DNA of 32,698 nucleotides, taken from the NCBI GenBank assembly GCA_964450865.1, contig CAYVHB010000032.1, positions 1 through 32,698 of the forward strand. Direction: 5' to 3'. Source of the stretch: CAYVHB01 sp964450865. Lineage in GTDB: Bacteria > Bacillota > Clostridia > Saccharofermentanales > UBA5734. The notes under the pieces are model-generated. The model saw only the letters and a list, made by a program, of their open reading frames with translations, made no database searches and was not told the DNA's origin. Below are positions 16,302-24,479 of the stretch, piece after piece (position 1 is the first letter of the stretch; every line of letters begins with the position of its first letter). Made by a program: the position numbers and the translations under genes.

Positions 16302-16342
16302 ATAAAAAGTGCCTCACGTGGTCACAAACCGCTCGAGGCACT
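16302..16342 (-). terminator. Intrinsic terminator upstream of mraZ
   Basis: On the minus strand AGTGCCTC pairs perfectly with GAGGCACT (arms at 16335-16342 and 16308-16315) around a 19-base loop that can itself fold (GGT/ACC), followed by TTTTTATT. It lies about 290 bases after the PsiE-like gene and some 70 bases before the mraZ promoter, so it separates the upstream operon from the dcw cluster. Confidence 0.8.
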
Positions 16343-16630
16343 GGTTCATACATTGCAATTTGATTGCGTTTTGGTAGCAAGCCATGGTCAAGTCAAGTTG
16401 TCAGGACCTCAGGTCAGGTCAATAAAAAAATGCAATTTTCCTGCAAGAACCATGCAACAAAAACAAAGGGCCACCTGGCAGGCTGCGATCGGGGCGTGCT
16501 GACAAGGCAGGATCGATTTCCCGGCCCCGTCCGGCAAGCACCGGAGATGGCATCAGTGCCGGCACTGGCATCAGCGCTGGCAAACGCATGGCCGGGCCGC
16601 CAGTCATGCGTTTACCGGCGGCTAAGCCGG
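16343..16630 (-). other. Non-coding stretch after the PsiE-like gene
   Basis: I see no gene here. It holds a small CCGGC/GCCGG hairpin right after the stop codon (near 16616-16630), a 14-bp perfect palindrome CAGTGCCGGCACTG (16554-16567), and a second T-rich run on the minus strand (TTTTTTTATT, 16421-16430) with only a weak hairpin before it. The 13-mer CCTGACCTGAGGT follows this T-run (16406-16418) and recurs after the terminator T-run (16271-16283), so the two terminator-like modules may be partial duplicates. A possible 62-codon reading frame lacks a ribosome binding site. Confidence 0.5.
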
Positions 16631-17200
16631 TTATGTCTCTGGCGATCCTTCAGCGGCCGGGCCGGCCGATACGCCGGTTATGACTGACCTGGTGGCAGCC
16701 GCGCGGGTGGATTCGTCGGCAGCAAGGCTATCGGCGTCAGCTGATTGATCGGGGTTGGCCGAATCAGCGGCAGCCGGGGCGGACCTGCCGGATATTTTCA
16801 GCAAGGTCGGCAACCCGCATTGCGGATATACCTGGCGCAGGAAAAAAAGCAGGGCTACGGCCAGGATCCCCAGGGTGTAATCAGTCATGGACAGTGAATG
16901 ATCCGTAATAATCTTGCGGGCCGTCGCAAACATGAGTATATCGATCACGGCCTCCGGCCTGTGCATCAGAAGCATATGGACAAATTCCAGCCCGATGACC
17001 AGCTGCAGGCTGTTGGCGAGAAAATCAAAATAGGTATGGATACCCGGATGAAACAAGTCGCCCGGCATCATGAACGCGGCATACAGCACTTCAACCAGGG
17101 TGATCAGGACCGCTATGATGACCACCACGGCAACCACATTCTCCAGCATATCACAGCTGTAATGAAGGATTTTCAGCAGATTGACATTTTTCTTTTTCAT
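16631..17200 (-). CDS. PsiE-like small membrane protein
   Basis: This is a 189-residue protein with about four hydrophobic helices (around residues 20-43, 60-80, 83-97 and 108-122) and a hydrophilic C-terminal tail (about 135-189) rich in Ala, Ser, Asp and Thr. The stretch LVIGLEFVHMLLMHRPEAVID followed by MFATARKIITDHS resembles the phosphate-starvation-inducible PsiE family, whose biochemical role is unknown. The start is supported by GGAAGG nine bases upstream. It lies 138 bases after rodA and is the last gene before a terminator. The family match is from memory of the conserved core and is moderate; membrane location is more certain than the family. Confidence 0.6.
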   Translation of the reverse strand: MKKKNVNLLKILHYSCDMLENVVAVVVIIAVLITLVEVLYAAFMMPGDLFHPGIHTYFDFLANSLQLVIGLEFVHMLLMHRPEAVIDILMFATARKIITDHSLSMTDYTLGILAVALLFFLRQVYPQCGLPTLLKISGRSAPAAADSANPDQSADADSLAADESTRAAATRSVITGVSAGPAAEGSPET

Positions 17201-17337
17201 CCCGGCTATCCTTCCCTTTTGCGCATTCAGATACCCGGCCTGGACCAGCTGGTCTCAGGCCCGGCCTGGCTTTTCTGGGCAGGCATGCTGGCTGGCTCCC
17301 TGGCCTGACCGCCCAAGATTGTACCCGGCCGGCCAGG

Positions 17338-18468
17338 CTACTTGCCGACCAGGTTGCGATCCATCGAAATGTTCAGCATGATCCCCAGTGATATAAAATT
17401 GACGACCATTGCCGAGCCGCCAAAGCTGACAAAGGGCAGCGGAATGCCGGTAATCGGCATCAGCCCGACACACATTCCCAGGTTTTCCACGTAGTGAAAG
17501 GCCATCGCCGCCGTCAGGCCGACCATGATATAGGCAGCCGATGGCCGGATGCTGCCAACCTTGGAAGCAACATAAAAACAGCGGGCCAGGAAAAAGAAGA
17601 TCAGGATCAGCAGGGCCGTGGTGCCGATGAATCCCATATGCTCGGAAACTGCCGTATAAATGAAGTCGGCTTCTTTGACCGGCACATGGACAGGGGTTGC
17701 CCGGCTGCTGCCGGCCAGGCGGCCGGAAGCAATGGCCAGGCGGGCCTGAATCAGGTTATAGGATGCATCCGGATCATGCCCGGGATACAGAAATGTGAGA
17801 ATCCGGTTCTTCTGATAAGGACTGAAGTAAAAAATCCAGGCCATGGGCACCGCGATGACAGCGCCGGACAAGCCAAGCAGCACATAGCGCCAGCGCAAGC
17901 CCCAGACAAAAAGGGTACAGATAAACATGAAAACGATGACCATGGCGGTACCAAAATCAGGCTGCAGCATGATCAAGCCCAGCGGTGGCAGATAGAGGGC
18001 CAGTAAAAATACAAAACCTTGCCAGGGCCGCAGCCTGGCAACTGTGAGACCTTCAAAAATGAATGCCGAGATCATGGCCAGGCCCAGCTTGGCCAGCTCC
18101 GATGGCTGGAAGGTCCCGACAAACGGAATCAGCATCCAGCTGTCGGCACCCCAGCGGTCGGCCAGTGAAAAACCGTCGACCAGGACGAAGACCAGCAGCA
18201 GCAAGCTCAAGCCATACAGGCCAAAGCCAATCAGGCGCAAGGTCGGCAACTCGATCAGGCACAAGATCAAGGCAATAACCAGGCCGACCAGAACAGCGCC
18301 GATCTGCTTGTAATAGATCATCGGATAATCGGCAAAACCATCGGACAGGACCTTGTTGAGCACATACAGGCCAATAATGGTAATGGACAGGACCGGTACC
18401 AGCAGCCAATAATCCATGGCCCGAAAGTAGCTGTCCCGTTTAAGCAGGGTAAATCCGGTATCAGACAT
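17338..18468 (-). CDS. rodA: RodA-type SEDS glycosyltransferase
   Basis: RodA polymerises lipid II in the elongation machinery with a class B PBP. The 376-residue protein has about ten membrane helices and the SEDS motifs FVGTFQPSELAKLG, LQPDFGTAM, KEADFIYTAVSEHMGFIG and TGIPLPFVSFGGSAM. Unlike the FtsW of this window it has no long tails. AGGAG lies nine bases before the ATG. It follows lgt by 175 bases. RodA is chosen over FtsW by sequence and because the dcw cluster has its own FtsW; mreB, mreC and mreD are not in the window. Confidence 0.93.
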   Translation of the reverse strand: MSDTGFTLLKRDSYFRAMDYWLLVPVLSITIIGLYVLNKVLSDGFADYPMIYYKQIGAVLVGLVIALILCLIELPTLRLIGFGLYGLSLLLLVFVLVDGFSLADRWGADSWMLIPFVGTFQPSELAKLGLAMISAFIFEGLTVARLRPWQGFVFLLALYLPPLGLIMLQPDFGTAMVIVFMFICTLFVWGLRWRYVLLGLSGAVIAVPMAWIFYFSPYQKNRILTFLYPGHDPDASYNLIQARLAIASGRLAGSSRATPVHVPVKEADFIYTAVSEHMGFIGTTALLILIFFFLARCFYVASKVGSIRPSAAYIMVGLTAAMAFHYVENLGMCVGLMPITGIPLPFVSFGGSAMVVNFISLGIMLNISMDRNLVGK

Positions 18469-18602
18469 TGAATAGAACTCCTGTCAAGGGAAACGACCGG
18501 CGCAGTCTTGGCAAAAGCCGGCCAGGACGGTGGTATGAACGGTTACCAGGACCGGAAATGCGGCAATTGACCGATCTGCCACATCATCTGCGCAAGCTCT
18601 GC

Positions 18603-18632
18603 GAAAAATGGTGCGCCAGGCAGCCCCGCGCC
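18603..18632 (-). terminator. Possible weak terminator after lgt
   Basis: On the minus strand GGCGCG pairs with CGCACC (one mismatch; arms at 18627-18632 and 18610-18615) and is followed by ATTTTTC. It sits about 12 bases past the lgt stop in the 175-base gap before rodA, so it might reduce read-through into rodA. The stem is short and imperfect. Confidence 0.3.
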
Positions 18633-18643
18633 AGGCAATTCTG

Positions 18644-19753
18644 TCAGGCCTGCGGCTTCCGGTCTTCGGGCTCGGACCCATCCCCGGTTTCGGGCTGAGT
18701 CTGGGGATTGTCCTTCTCGTTCGTTGCGGAAGTTTCAGAATCGCCTCTGGTTTCAGACGTATCCCAGTTTTCGGGCTGAACTTCGGATCCGGTCGGTCTG
18801 GCCGAATCATCCAGCTCGACAAAATCGCCATGGACAACCGGCGGCTGGCCTGTCTTTGTGTCAGCTTGCGCAGCCGGTTCAGAAGCAGCCGAATCTGTCT
18901 CGGCCAGGGCATTGGCCAGTTCAATCCGCTGGGCCCGCCGGTTCAGGACAATCAGCAGTGCGATCGAGCCGAAAAACATGGCCGCAGACAGCAGCATGGA
19001 GACGCGCAGGGTGGTACCGATCATCAGGGCATCCGTCCGGATCGACTCCACGAAGAAACGGACAAAGCCGTACAGCATCAGGTAGGTCAGGATGACCTGG
19101 TAATCGAAGCGGCGCCGGCGCCGCACCTGCAGCAGCACGCCAAAGATAATCAGGTTGGCGATAAACTCATAGAAAAAAGTCGGATGAACCGGCGAAGTTG
19201 GATTGGCATTGCCGATGGCCCGCAGATAACGCTCGGTCTGGTTGCTGTACATGCCCCAGGGCAGGCTGGTCGGCGTGCCGAAAGCTTCCTGGTTGAAAAA
19301 ATTGCCCCAGCGGCCGATTGCCTGGCCAAGGGGGACATAGACAATCAGGAAATCGAGCAGGCGGGCGACGGGTATTTTCTTGATCCGGGTCACGAGCCAG
19401 ACCGCCAGGATCCCCCCGATGACCCCGCCATAGAAGGCCAGGCCGCCGGAGCGGGTATCAAAAACCAGGCGCCAGTCGCGGGCATAATATTGCCAGTTGA
19501 AGACAATGTAATAGAGGCGGGCAAAGATGATCATCGACGGGATCAGGGCAATATAAGTATCCAGCACATCATCGGCCGACAGATCGAAATGATGGGCCTG
19601 ACGGGTCGACAGGACCAGGCACAGAACAATCGCCAGGGCGATCAGCAGGCCGTACCAGTAAACCGGCAGGGATGCGATCTGAAAGGCGACACGATTAACT
19701 GGCAAGTCCAGAATGCCAAGTCCGGGAAAGTCAACAAGGAAGTCACTGGTCAT
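18644..19753 (-). CDS. lgt: Prolipoprotein diacylglyceryl transferase Lgt
   Basis: Lgt transfers diacylglycerol from phosphatidylglycerol to the lipobox cysteine of prolipoproteins at the outer membrane-facing side of the cytoplasmic membrane. Conserved motifs are GGLAFYGGVIGG (103-114), the signature GRWGNFFNQEAFG (147-159) and HPTFFYE (190-196). About seven helices end near residue 271. A hydrophilic tail of about 95 acidic, Ser/Thr/Gln-rich residues follows (275-369), making the protein longer than the usual 260-300. The ATG overlaps the ymfH stop by four bases (ATGA), with GGAGG nine bases upstream, so translation is coupled. Confidence 0.95.
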   Translation of the reverse strand: MTSDFLVDFPGLGILDLPVNRVAFQIASLPVYWYGLLIALAIVLCLVLSTRQAHHFDLSADDVLDTYIALIPSMIIFARLYYIVFNWQYYARDWRLVFDTRSGGLAFYGGVIGGILAVWLVTRIKKIPVARLLDFLIVYVPLGQAIGRWGNFFNQEAFGTPTSLPWGMYSNQTERYLRAIGNANPTSPVHPTFFYEFIANLIIFGVLLQVRRRRRFDYQVILTYLMLYGFVRFFVESIRTDALMIGTTLRVSMLLSAAMFFGSIALLIVLNRRAQRIELANALAETDSAASEPAAQADTKTGQPPVVHGDFVELDDSARPTGSEVQPENWDTSETRGDSETSATNEKDNPQTQPETGDGSEPEDRKPQA

Positions 19754-21096
19754 GGCGCATTACCTCCGGATTTTTCAACGACAGCAATGGTGTAACAGTC
19801 GGGATCCGCCAAAAAAGACAGCATGGCGGCCGCTGTCACCGGATCCATCTTATCATATATGGCCGGATAATCGAAGAGATCAAAGTCGTGAAGATTGCAT
19901 TGGGCCTGAACCATGCCGCAATGCTCGATCGAATCAAGTGACCGGACAAAATCACCGGCTGCGGCCCGTTTCTGGATCTCAAACAGGCCTGGATCAATAC
20001 CAGCCTGGAAATGCTGGATCAGGCCATCCCGCAGGCTGGCAGCAGCTGCCAGCGGATCAGCCGACTCGCCGCCGACGGCGAGAAAGGCAAAATTCTCCTC
20101 ACAGGCATAATGAAAGCCGAAGGAGTCGTTGATCAGGCCCCTGGCGTAAAGCGCCTCATACAGGGGTGAAACGGGCGAAAGCAGCGTATCCAGCACCAGG
20201 CGGGCGGCCCGCTGCCGTCCTATCAGGCTGCGACCGTACAGCGGATTGTCCGGGCGGATGGCCGGATCCTTGACACCGACCAGAAACGACGGTGCCGCGA
20301 CATTCATCTGCAGCTTCCCGAAGGTCTCCCGGGGCCGGGGATGTTCAGCGGGCCAGACCGGCACAGCGCGGCTGCTGGCCGGGCCAACTGGCAGGCGGCG
20401 GTCCAGGTCCTGCAGGATCGGCCGCTCATCCAGATCACCGGCCAGCGTCAGGGCCAGCGTCGCGGGCTGGTAATAACAGCGCCAGACCTGCTTGAGATGG
20501 TCACTGGTAATCTGTTCCACCGATGCGGCCGTACCGCCGATATCCTGGCGCACCGGGTGGCTGGTGTAGAGATTTTCAAGCAATTGCGCATAGCAGCGGG
20601 TGTCGGGATCATCCTGGTACTGATTAAGCTCGGCCAGGATCACTGGCCGTTCGCTGCCGACGCGGTCTGGCTCCAGATAAGGATGAAGAACCGCATCGAG
20701 ATAAAGCGTGAGGGCCTTCTGGAAATGATGGACTGTCGAAAAATAATAAAGGGTATGGGTATGCGTGGTATAGGCATTGGCCGAGGCCCCCAGTCCGGAC
20801 AGGCGGCCAAGCAGCCCGCCGTGTTCATCCCGGCTGAACACGCAATGCTCCAGGAAGTGAGCTGTGCCATCAGGAACCGCAATCAGCTGGTCGCGAATTT
20901 TGAATTGTGTATGGATAGAACCATAAGGCACGGTCAGGGCGGCAAAACGCCGGGAAAAACCGGGTCTGGGCAACACCTTGAGGACAAAGCCGCTCAAATG
21001 ATGGTAGGTCCGCATGACTTTGCCGGTCAGCGGATCGGCCGACTCCTGCAAATGAAAGGAAGCGGGCAGGTCATGGGGCCGGGCCAATTCAGTCAT
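19750..21096 (-). CDS. ymfH: M16-family peptidase-like protein, YmfH type
   Basis: The 448-residue protein is an M16 (insulinase-like) member of the YmfH group, annotated elsewhere as EF-P 5-aminopentanol modification-associated protein YfmH. It keeps the inverted zinc motif HFLEH (80-84) and the third ligand Glu156 in ILAELNQYQDDPD, so it could be an active metalloenzyme. In Bacillus, ymfF and ymfH products are linked to modification of elongation factor P, but the exact step is not settled as far as I know. The gene overlaps its partner, the RibF-M16 fusion gene, by eight bases, which suggests that the two M16 chains are made together and may form a heterodimer, as other M16 pairs do. lgt follows with a four-base overlap. 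Confidence 0.9.
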   Translation of the reverse strand: MTELARPHDLPASFHLQESADPLTGKVMRTYHHLSGFVLKVLPRPGFSRRFAALTVPYGSIHTQFKIRDQLIAVPDGTAHFLEHCVFSRDEHGGLLGRLSGLGASANAYTTHTHTLYYFSTVHHFQKALTLYLDAVLHPYLEPDRVGSERPVILAELNQYQDDPDTRCYAQLLENLYTSHPVRQDIGGTAASVEQITSDHLKQVWRCYYQPATLALTLAGDLDERPILQDLDRRLPVGPASSRAVPVWPAEHPRPRETFGKLQMNVAAPSFLVGVKDPAIRPDNPLYGRSLIGRQRAARLVLDTLLSPVSPLYEALYARGLINDSFGFHYACEENFAFLAVGGESADPLAAAASLRDGLIQHFQAGIDPGLFEIQKRAAAGDFVRSLDSIEHCGMVQAQCNLHDFDLFDYPAIYDKMDPVTAAAMLSFLADPDCYTIAVVEKSGGNAP

Positions 21097-23338
21097 GGGA
21101 CACCTCCCCGATTTCTGATGAGGCAGCCGGTAAGCCGGGTGCAGTCAGGATGAAACAGGTACTGGCCTTGAGCTGACTGGCCAGCTGCTGGATTTTCTGG
21201 CGGTCAACAGCTTGCAGCAGCGACAGGGAATCGGCTACTGCCATCTGGCGGCCATGCATGGCTGTCAAAATCAGATGCAGCAGCAGGTTGTCGAGGTCAT
21301 CGGCCACAGACAGGAGGGCACTTTCCACCATGGTCAGGGCCCGCGCCAGCAGCTCATCACTGAATTCGCCGGCAGCCAGGGCCTCAACCTGGCCTTGCAT
21401 GGCTGCACGGGCAGCCTCAACCTGGTCCGGGGCAACACCGGCGACAAGCAGCAGGCTGGAAATATAGCGCAGATTGACCGAATAAACGCTGTACGCCAGG
21501 CCCAGCTGTTCCCGTACAACCTCGAAAAGCAGCGAGTGCGTGTCACCCCCGAGCATGCTGTTGAGTACCGTACTGATAATATGCTGATGGCTGAACCAGG
21601 GTGGCAGGCCGGTATAGGCCAGGCATATCCTGGCCTGTTCAACAGCGCCGGTCTCCAGAACGTCTGTTTGCTGCGGTACGTGGAATGAACCAGGCCGCCA
21701 GGGAGATGCAGGCCGCCGGCCTGCCGGGATCTGCCGGATATATGCATATATCTGTTCCAGGGTATCTGCCGCCACATCGCCACCCACATAAACAGCCAGG
21801 GAGACATCAGCCAGCAGGGTCTGGTAGGCGATGCGCAAATCCTGGCGACTGATGCCGGTCAATGTTTCGACATCACCGGAAGCGCGCAGACTGGCCGCCT
21901 GACCGGCGCAAAGCAACTCCATACAGCGGTCATAAGCGTATTTGCCCTTGTCATTTTCCCGCGCCAGCAGCTCCATGACCAGGGCCTGGCGCTCCGATTC
22001 AAACTGAACAGCGTCAAACAGGCCATCCGCATCCAGGTTGGGCTCGAGCAAGGCAGCAAAAAGCAGATCGATTGTAGCCGCAAAAGGTGACGAACCGTCC
22101 GTCCAGTGCATCAGGCTGTCAGCCATCAGGTAAAGCGTCAGGACATCACCATGCTTGTCAACTTCGGAATCGATGCTGGATCCATAAAGATTGTCCAGCG
22201 CAGCAGCAAATCCGGCGCGGGTCGGATAACGCCGGCAGCTGGCAGCCAGCAAGCGCAACAACAGGGTAAACCGGCTGGCATCAGGACGATTCAACGGCAT
22301 CTGGAAGGCCAGGACGAGCGAAGCCTGGGCAAAACGGCGCGTCCGTAGCACGCGGACCGGAATCTGGTTGATCCGGGCCGTCTCGTAACCCTGTTCACAG
22401 TTGCGATGCCAGTCGCGCACCTGTTCAAGATCCTGCCTGATCTGGCCAACCATCTGCAGCAGGGAATCAAACCGGTACTCCGGCCGGATCCGCTGGAGGA
22501 ATTCAACCCGGATTGTCTGGTCATACAGATCCAGATGCGTATCATACAGATAGGTCTCCAGATTGGGGACCGCCTGCTGATCCTGGACGGTCGGGCGGAT
22601 GCCGACATTGGTAATCGATTCATAGGTGCGGCCATTGACCCGTGTACGGGTGGCATAAACGCCATAAGCGGGCAGCACGAGATCCTCGGCTACCACGATA
22701 TTGGCCGTCGGGAAGTCAAAGCGGCGGCCGAGACCTTTGCCGCGGATAACCGTGCCGCTCAGCTGGTAAGGCTGTCCCAGGCAGCTGCCAGCCAGGGCAA
22801 CATCGCCAGCGCCAATCAGGCTGCGGATCCGTGAGCTGGAGACCTTTTCGCCGTGCAGCCAGACGTCGGGGACAATCTCCACGTCAATGCCGTGTTCGCT
22901 GGCCCAGCGCCGCAACAGTGTGACGGTGCCATGGCCGCGCTGCCCGAAGCGATAATCACGGCCGACCACGATCAGCCTGGCATTCAGGCGCAGGCGCAGC
23001 ACCTGATCAAGAAAATCAAGCGGCGCCATCGCCGCAAACTGGGCGGTAAAGGTCTGCAGATATACTTCTGCAACGCCTTGATCGGCCAGCAAGGTCGCGC
23101 GCTGTTCGAGATTGCTGAGATAACCGACAAAGCGTCCCTCCGGATCAATGGTCTCGGACGGATGACGGGGGAACGTAAAAACAGTCGGGATCAGGCCCTT
23201 TATCTGGCAGTGATATGCCAGCGTCCGGACCAGGTCCTGGTGGCCGCGATGCACACCATCGAAGAATCCCAGCGCGACACCACGCTGGCAATGGGGTTGG
23301 GCTTGCTCAAGATTGGCGATAATCTCCAAGGTCGACAA
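21089..23338 (-). CDS. ribF: RibF riboflavin kinase/FAD synthase fused to a YmfF-type M16 domain
   Basis: A single 749-residue frame joins two complete proteins. Residues 1-311 are RibF, which converts riboflavin to FMN and FAD: the adenylyltransferase has GFFDGVHRGHQ (24-34) and SSSRIR (167-172), and the kinase has GKGLGRRFDFPTAN (200-213), NVGIRPT (244-250) and Glu261. From about residue 318 the chain is a YmfF-type M16 protein: YPTRAGFAAALDNLYGSSID (371-390) lacks the HxxEH zinc motif, as is usual for YmfF, and VREQLGLAYSVYS lies nearer the C-terminus. The join (near base 22405) has almost no linker, and I find no in-frame ATG with a Shine-Dalgarno there. The start is TTG, with an AGAAAGG-like site close upstream; a second TTG three codons in is possible. 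It overlaps truB by 32 bases and ymfH by eight. Confidence 0.93.
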   Translation of the reverse strand: MSTLEIIANLEQAQPHCQRGVALGFFDGVHRGHQDLVRTLAYHCQIKGLIPTVFTFPRHPSETIDPEGRFVGYLSNLEQRATLLADQGVAEVYLQTFTAQFAAMAPLDFLDQVLRLRLNARLIVVGRDYRFGQRGHGTVTLLRRWASEHGIDVEIVPDVWLHGEKVSSSRIRSLIGAGDVALAGSCLGQPYQLSGTVIRGKGLGRRFDFPTANIVVAEDLVLPAYGVYATRTRVNGRTYESITNVGIRPTVQDQQAVPNLETYLYDTHLDLYDQTIRVEFLQRIRPEYRFDSLLQMVGQIRQDLEQVRDWHRNCEQGYETARINQIPVRVLRTRRFAQASLVLAFQMPLNRPDASRFTLLLRLLAASCRRYPTRAGFAAALDNLYGSSIDSEVDKHGDVLTLYLMADSLMHWTDGSSPFAATIDLLFAALLEPNLDADGLFDAVQFESERQALVMELLARENDKGKYAYDRCMELLCAGQAASLRASGDVETLTGISRQDLRIAYQTLLADVSLAVYVGGDVAADTLEQIYAYIRQIPAGRRPASPWRPGSFHVPQQTDVLETGAVEQARICLAYTGLPPWFSHQHIISTVLNSMLGGDTHSLLFEVVREQLGLAYSVYSVNLRYISSLLLVAGVAPDQVEAARAAMQGQVEALAAGEFSDELLARALTMVESALLSVADDLDNLLLHLILTAMHGRQMAVADSLSLLQAVDRQKIQQLASQLKASTCFILTAPGLPAASSEIGEVSHD

Positions 23339-24479
23339 ACACCCTTTCTGTTTGGATTTTCCAGATTGCAGCGCCGGCAGGCGGATGCTCAGCGTTGGCT
23401 GCCATACTGGCTACCGGACCGGATGCGGCCGATAGGGGCACTGCCTGCCCATCAGTGTTCAGTGTCAGCATGCCGGTAGCCGGCCCATCGGCAGCCGGCG
23501 TCGCGGCAGCCTGTGTTTGGGTGGCTGGCGTATCGGCAGGCAGAAGAAAATGGCCGATTGCCACCAGGCCGGACGGACCCATCAGCACATAACGGCGCTG
23601 TGCAACTACATCAGCGGCAACGGTAACGGGCTGACCGCAGACCAGGCGTTGAGCCTGCAGGGCGGTCAGCCCAAAAACCGGGTATCCGGTAAAAGCGCTT
23701 AGAATCGCATGTACTTGCCCATGGGCTTGCAGATGCTGCCAGAAAGCGGCAGTATCCGGCAAATCGTCGCCCAGTTGCAAGAGGGCAGCCAGGTCCAGGG
23801 CCTGATTCAGGTGATAGGGACCAGTCCGTTCCCGGATCAGGCGGCTGGCATGAGCGCCGAAGCCCAGTTGCCGGCCCAGGTCATCGGCGATCACCCGGAT
23901 ATAGGTGCCTTTGGAACAGGTGAGGCTCAGCTCCACAGCCAGGCCTGGCTCACCCGGTCCGGGCAGCTGGCAGGCAATCGCATGAATGTGGGCCGCACTG
24001 ATCCGGATTGGCCGTGCAGCGCGTTCGACCGTCTGGCCGGAGCGGGCGTAAGCATAAAGTGGCCGGCCCTCCAGCTTGACCGCCGAATACATCGGCGGGG
24101 TCTGCAGATGGTCACCGACAAGTTGGGCGACCGCCGCACGAATGTCGGCAAAATCAGTCCGCTGCAGCGCTTCCAGTTCACCTGGCTGCCAGCAATGCCG
24201 ATAAACCGGCTGGCCGGTCAGGTCCATGGTATCCGTTGCCAGGCCAAAGGCCACGGTCACCCGGTAGGTTTTATCATAGCTGTCCATGAACTGGACTGCC
24301 GCCGTGGCCCGGCCGACGCAGACCGGCAGCAGGCCTTCGGCAAATGGATCAAGCGTGCCGCAATGACCGATCCGCCGTACCCCGGTGAGGCGGCGCAAAC
24401 GAGAAACAACCCCGAAAGATGTCATCCCGCGGGGTTTGTTGATCAGCAGTATACCCGAAAATACCGGTCCGGCCTTCAT
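23307..24479 (-). CDS. truB: tRNA pseudouridine-55 synthase TruB
   Basis: TruB makes pseudouridine 55 in the tRNA T-loop. The N-terminal INKPRGMTS (13-21) and GHCGTLDPFAEGLLPVCVG (38-56), with the catalytic Asp44, are typical, as are YDKTYRV, PPMYSAVKLEGRPLYAYAR and SCSKGTYIR-like residues (TCSKGTYIRVIADDLG). At 390 residues it is longer than the usual 290-310: an Ala/Thr/Pro-rich insert of about 60 residues (roughly 315-373) interrupts the C-terminal domain before its last strand (IWKIQTERVFV). The start overlaps the nrnA stop in an ATGA arrangement. Its end overlaps the ribF start. Confidence 0.95.
   Translation of the reverse strand: MKAGPVFSGILLINKPRGMTSFGVVSRLRRLTGVRRIGHCGTLDPFAEGLLPVCVGRATAAVQFMDSYDKTYRVTVAFGLATDTMDLTGQPVYRHCWQPGELEALQRTDFADIRAAVAQLVGDHLQTPPMYSAVKLEGRPLYAYARSGQTVERAARPIRISAAHIHAIACQLPGPGEPGLAVELSLTCSKGTYIRVIADDLGRQLGFGAHASRLIRERTGPYHLNQALDLAALLQLGDDLPDTAAFWQHLQAHGQVHAILSAFTGYPVFGLTALQAQRLVCGQPVTVAADVVAQRRYVLMGPSGLVAIGHFLLPADTPATQTQAAATPAADGPATGMLTLNTDGQAVPLSAASGPVASMAANAEHPPAGAAIWKIQTERVFVDLGDYRQS

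Noticed and set aside
16419..16607. Small minus-strand gene between the PsiE-like gene and the terminator
   Set aside because: The 62-codon frame has no Shine-Dalgarno, contains a simple internal repeat and matches no known family.
18608..19795. Plus-strand frame of 395 codons opposite lgt
   Set aside because: It is a shadow of lgt caused by high-GC third positions, with low-complexity content and no ribosome binding site that I can see.
21089..23338. Two separate genes, ribF and ymfF, joined by a sequencing error
   Set aside because: No stop, frameshift signature or start codon with a ribosome binding site is visible at the join, and both domains are complete. Raw reads would still be the decisive check.
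22690..23370. FMN riboswitch controlling ribF
   Set aside because: ribF starts inside the end of truB with a 32-base overlap, so there is no leader, and I see no FMN-aptamer consensus in the window.
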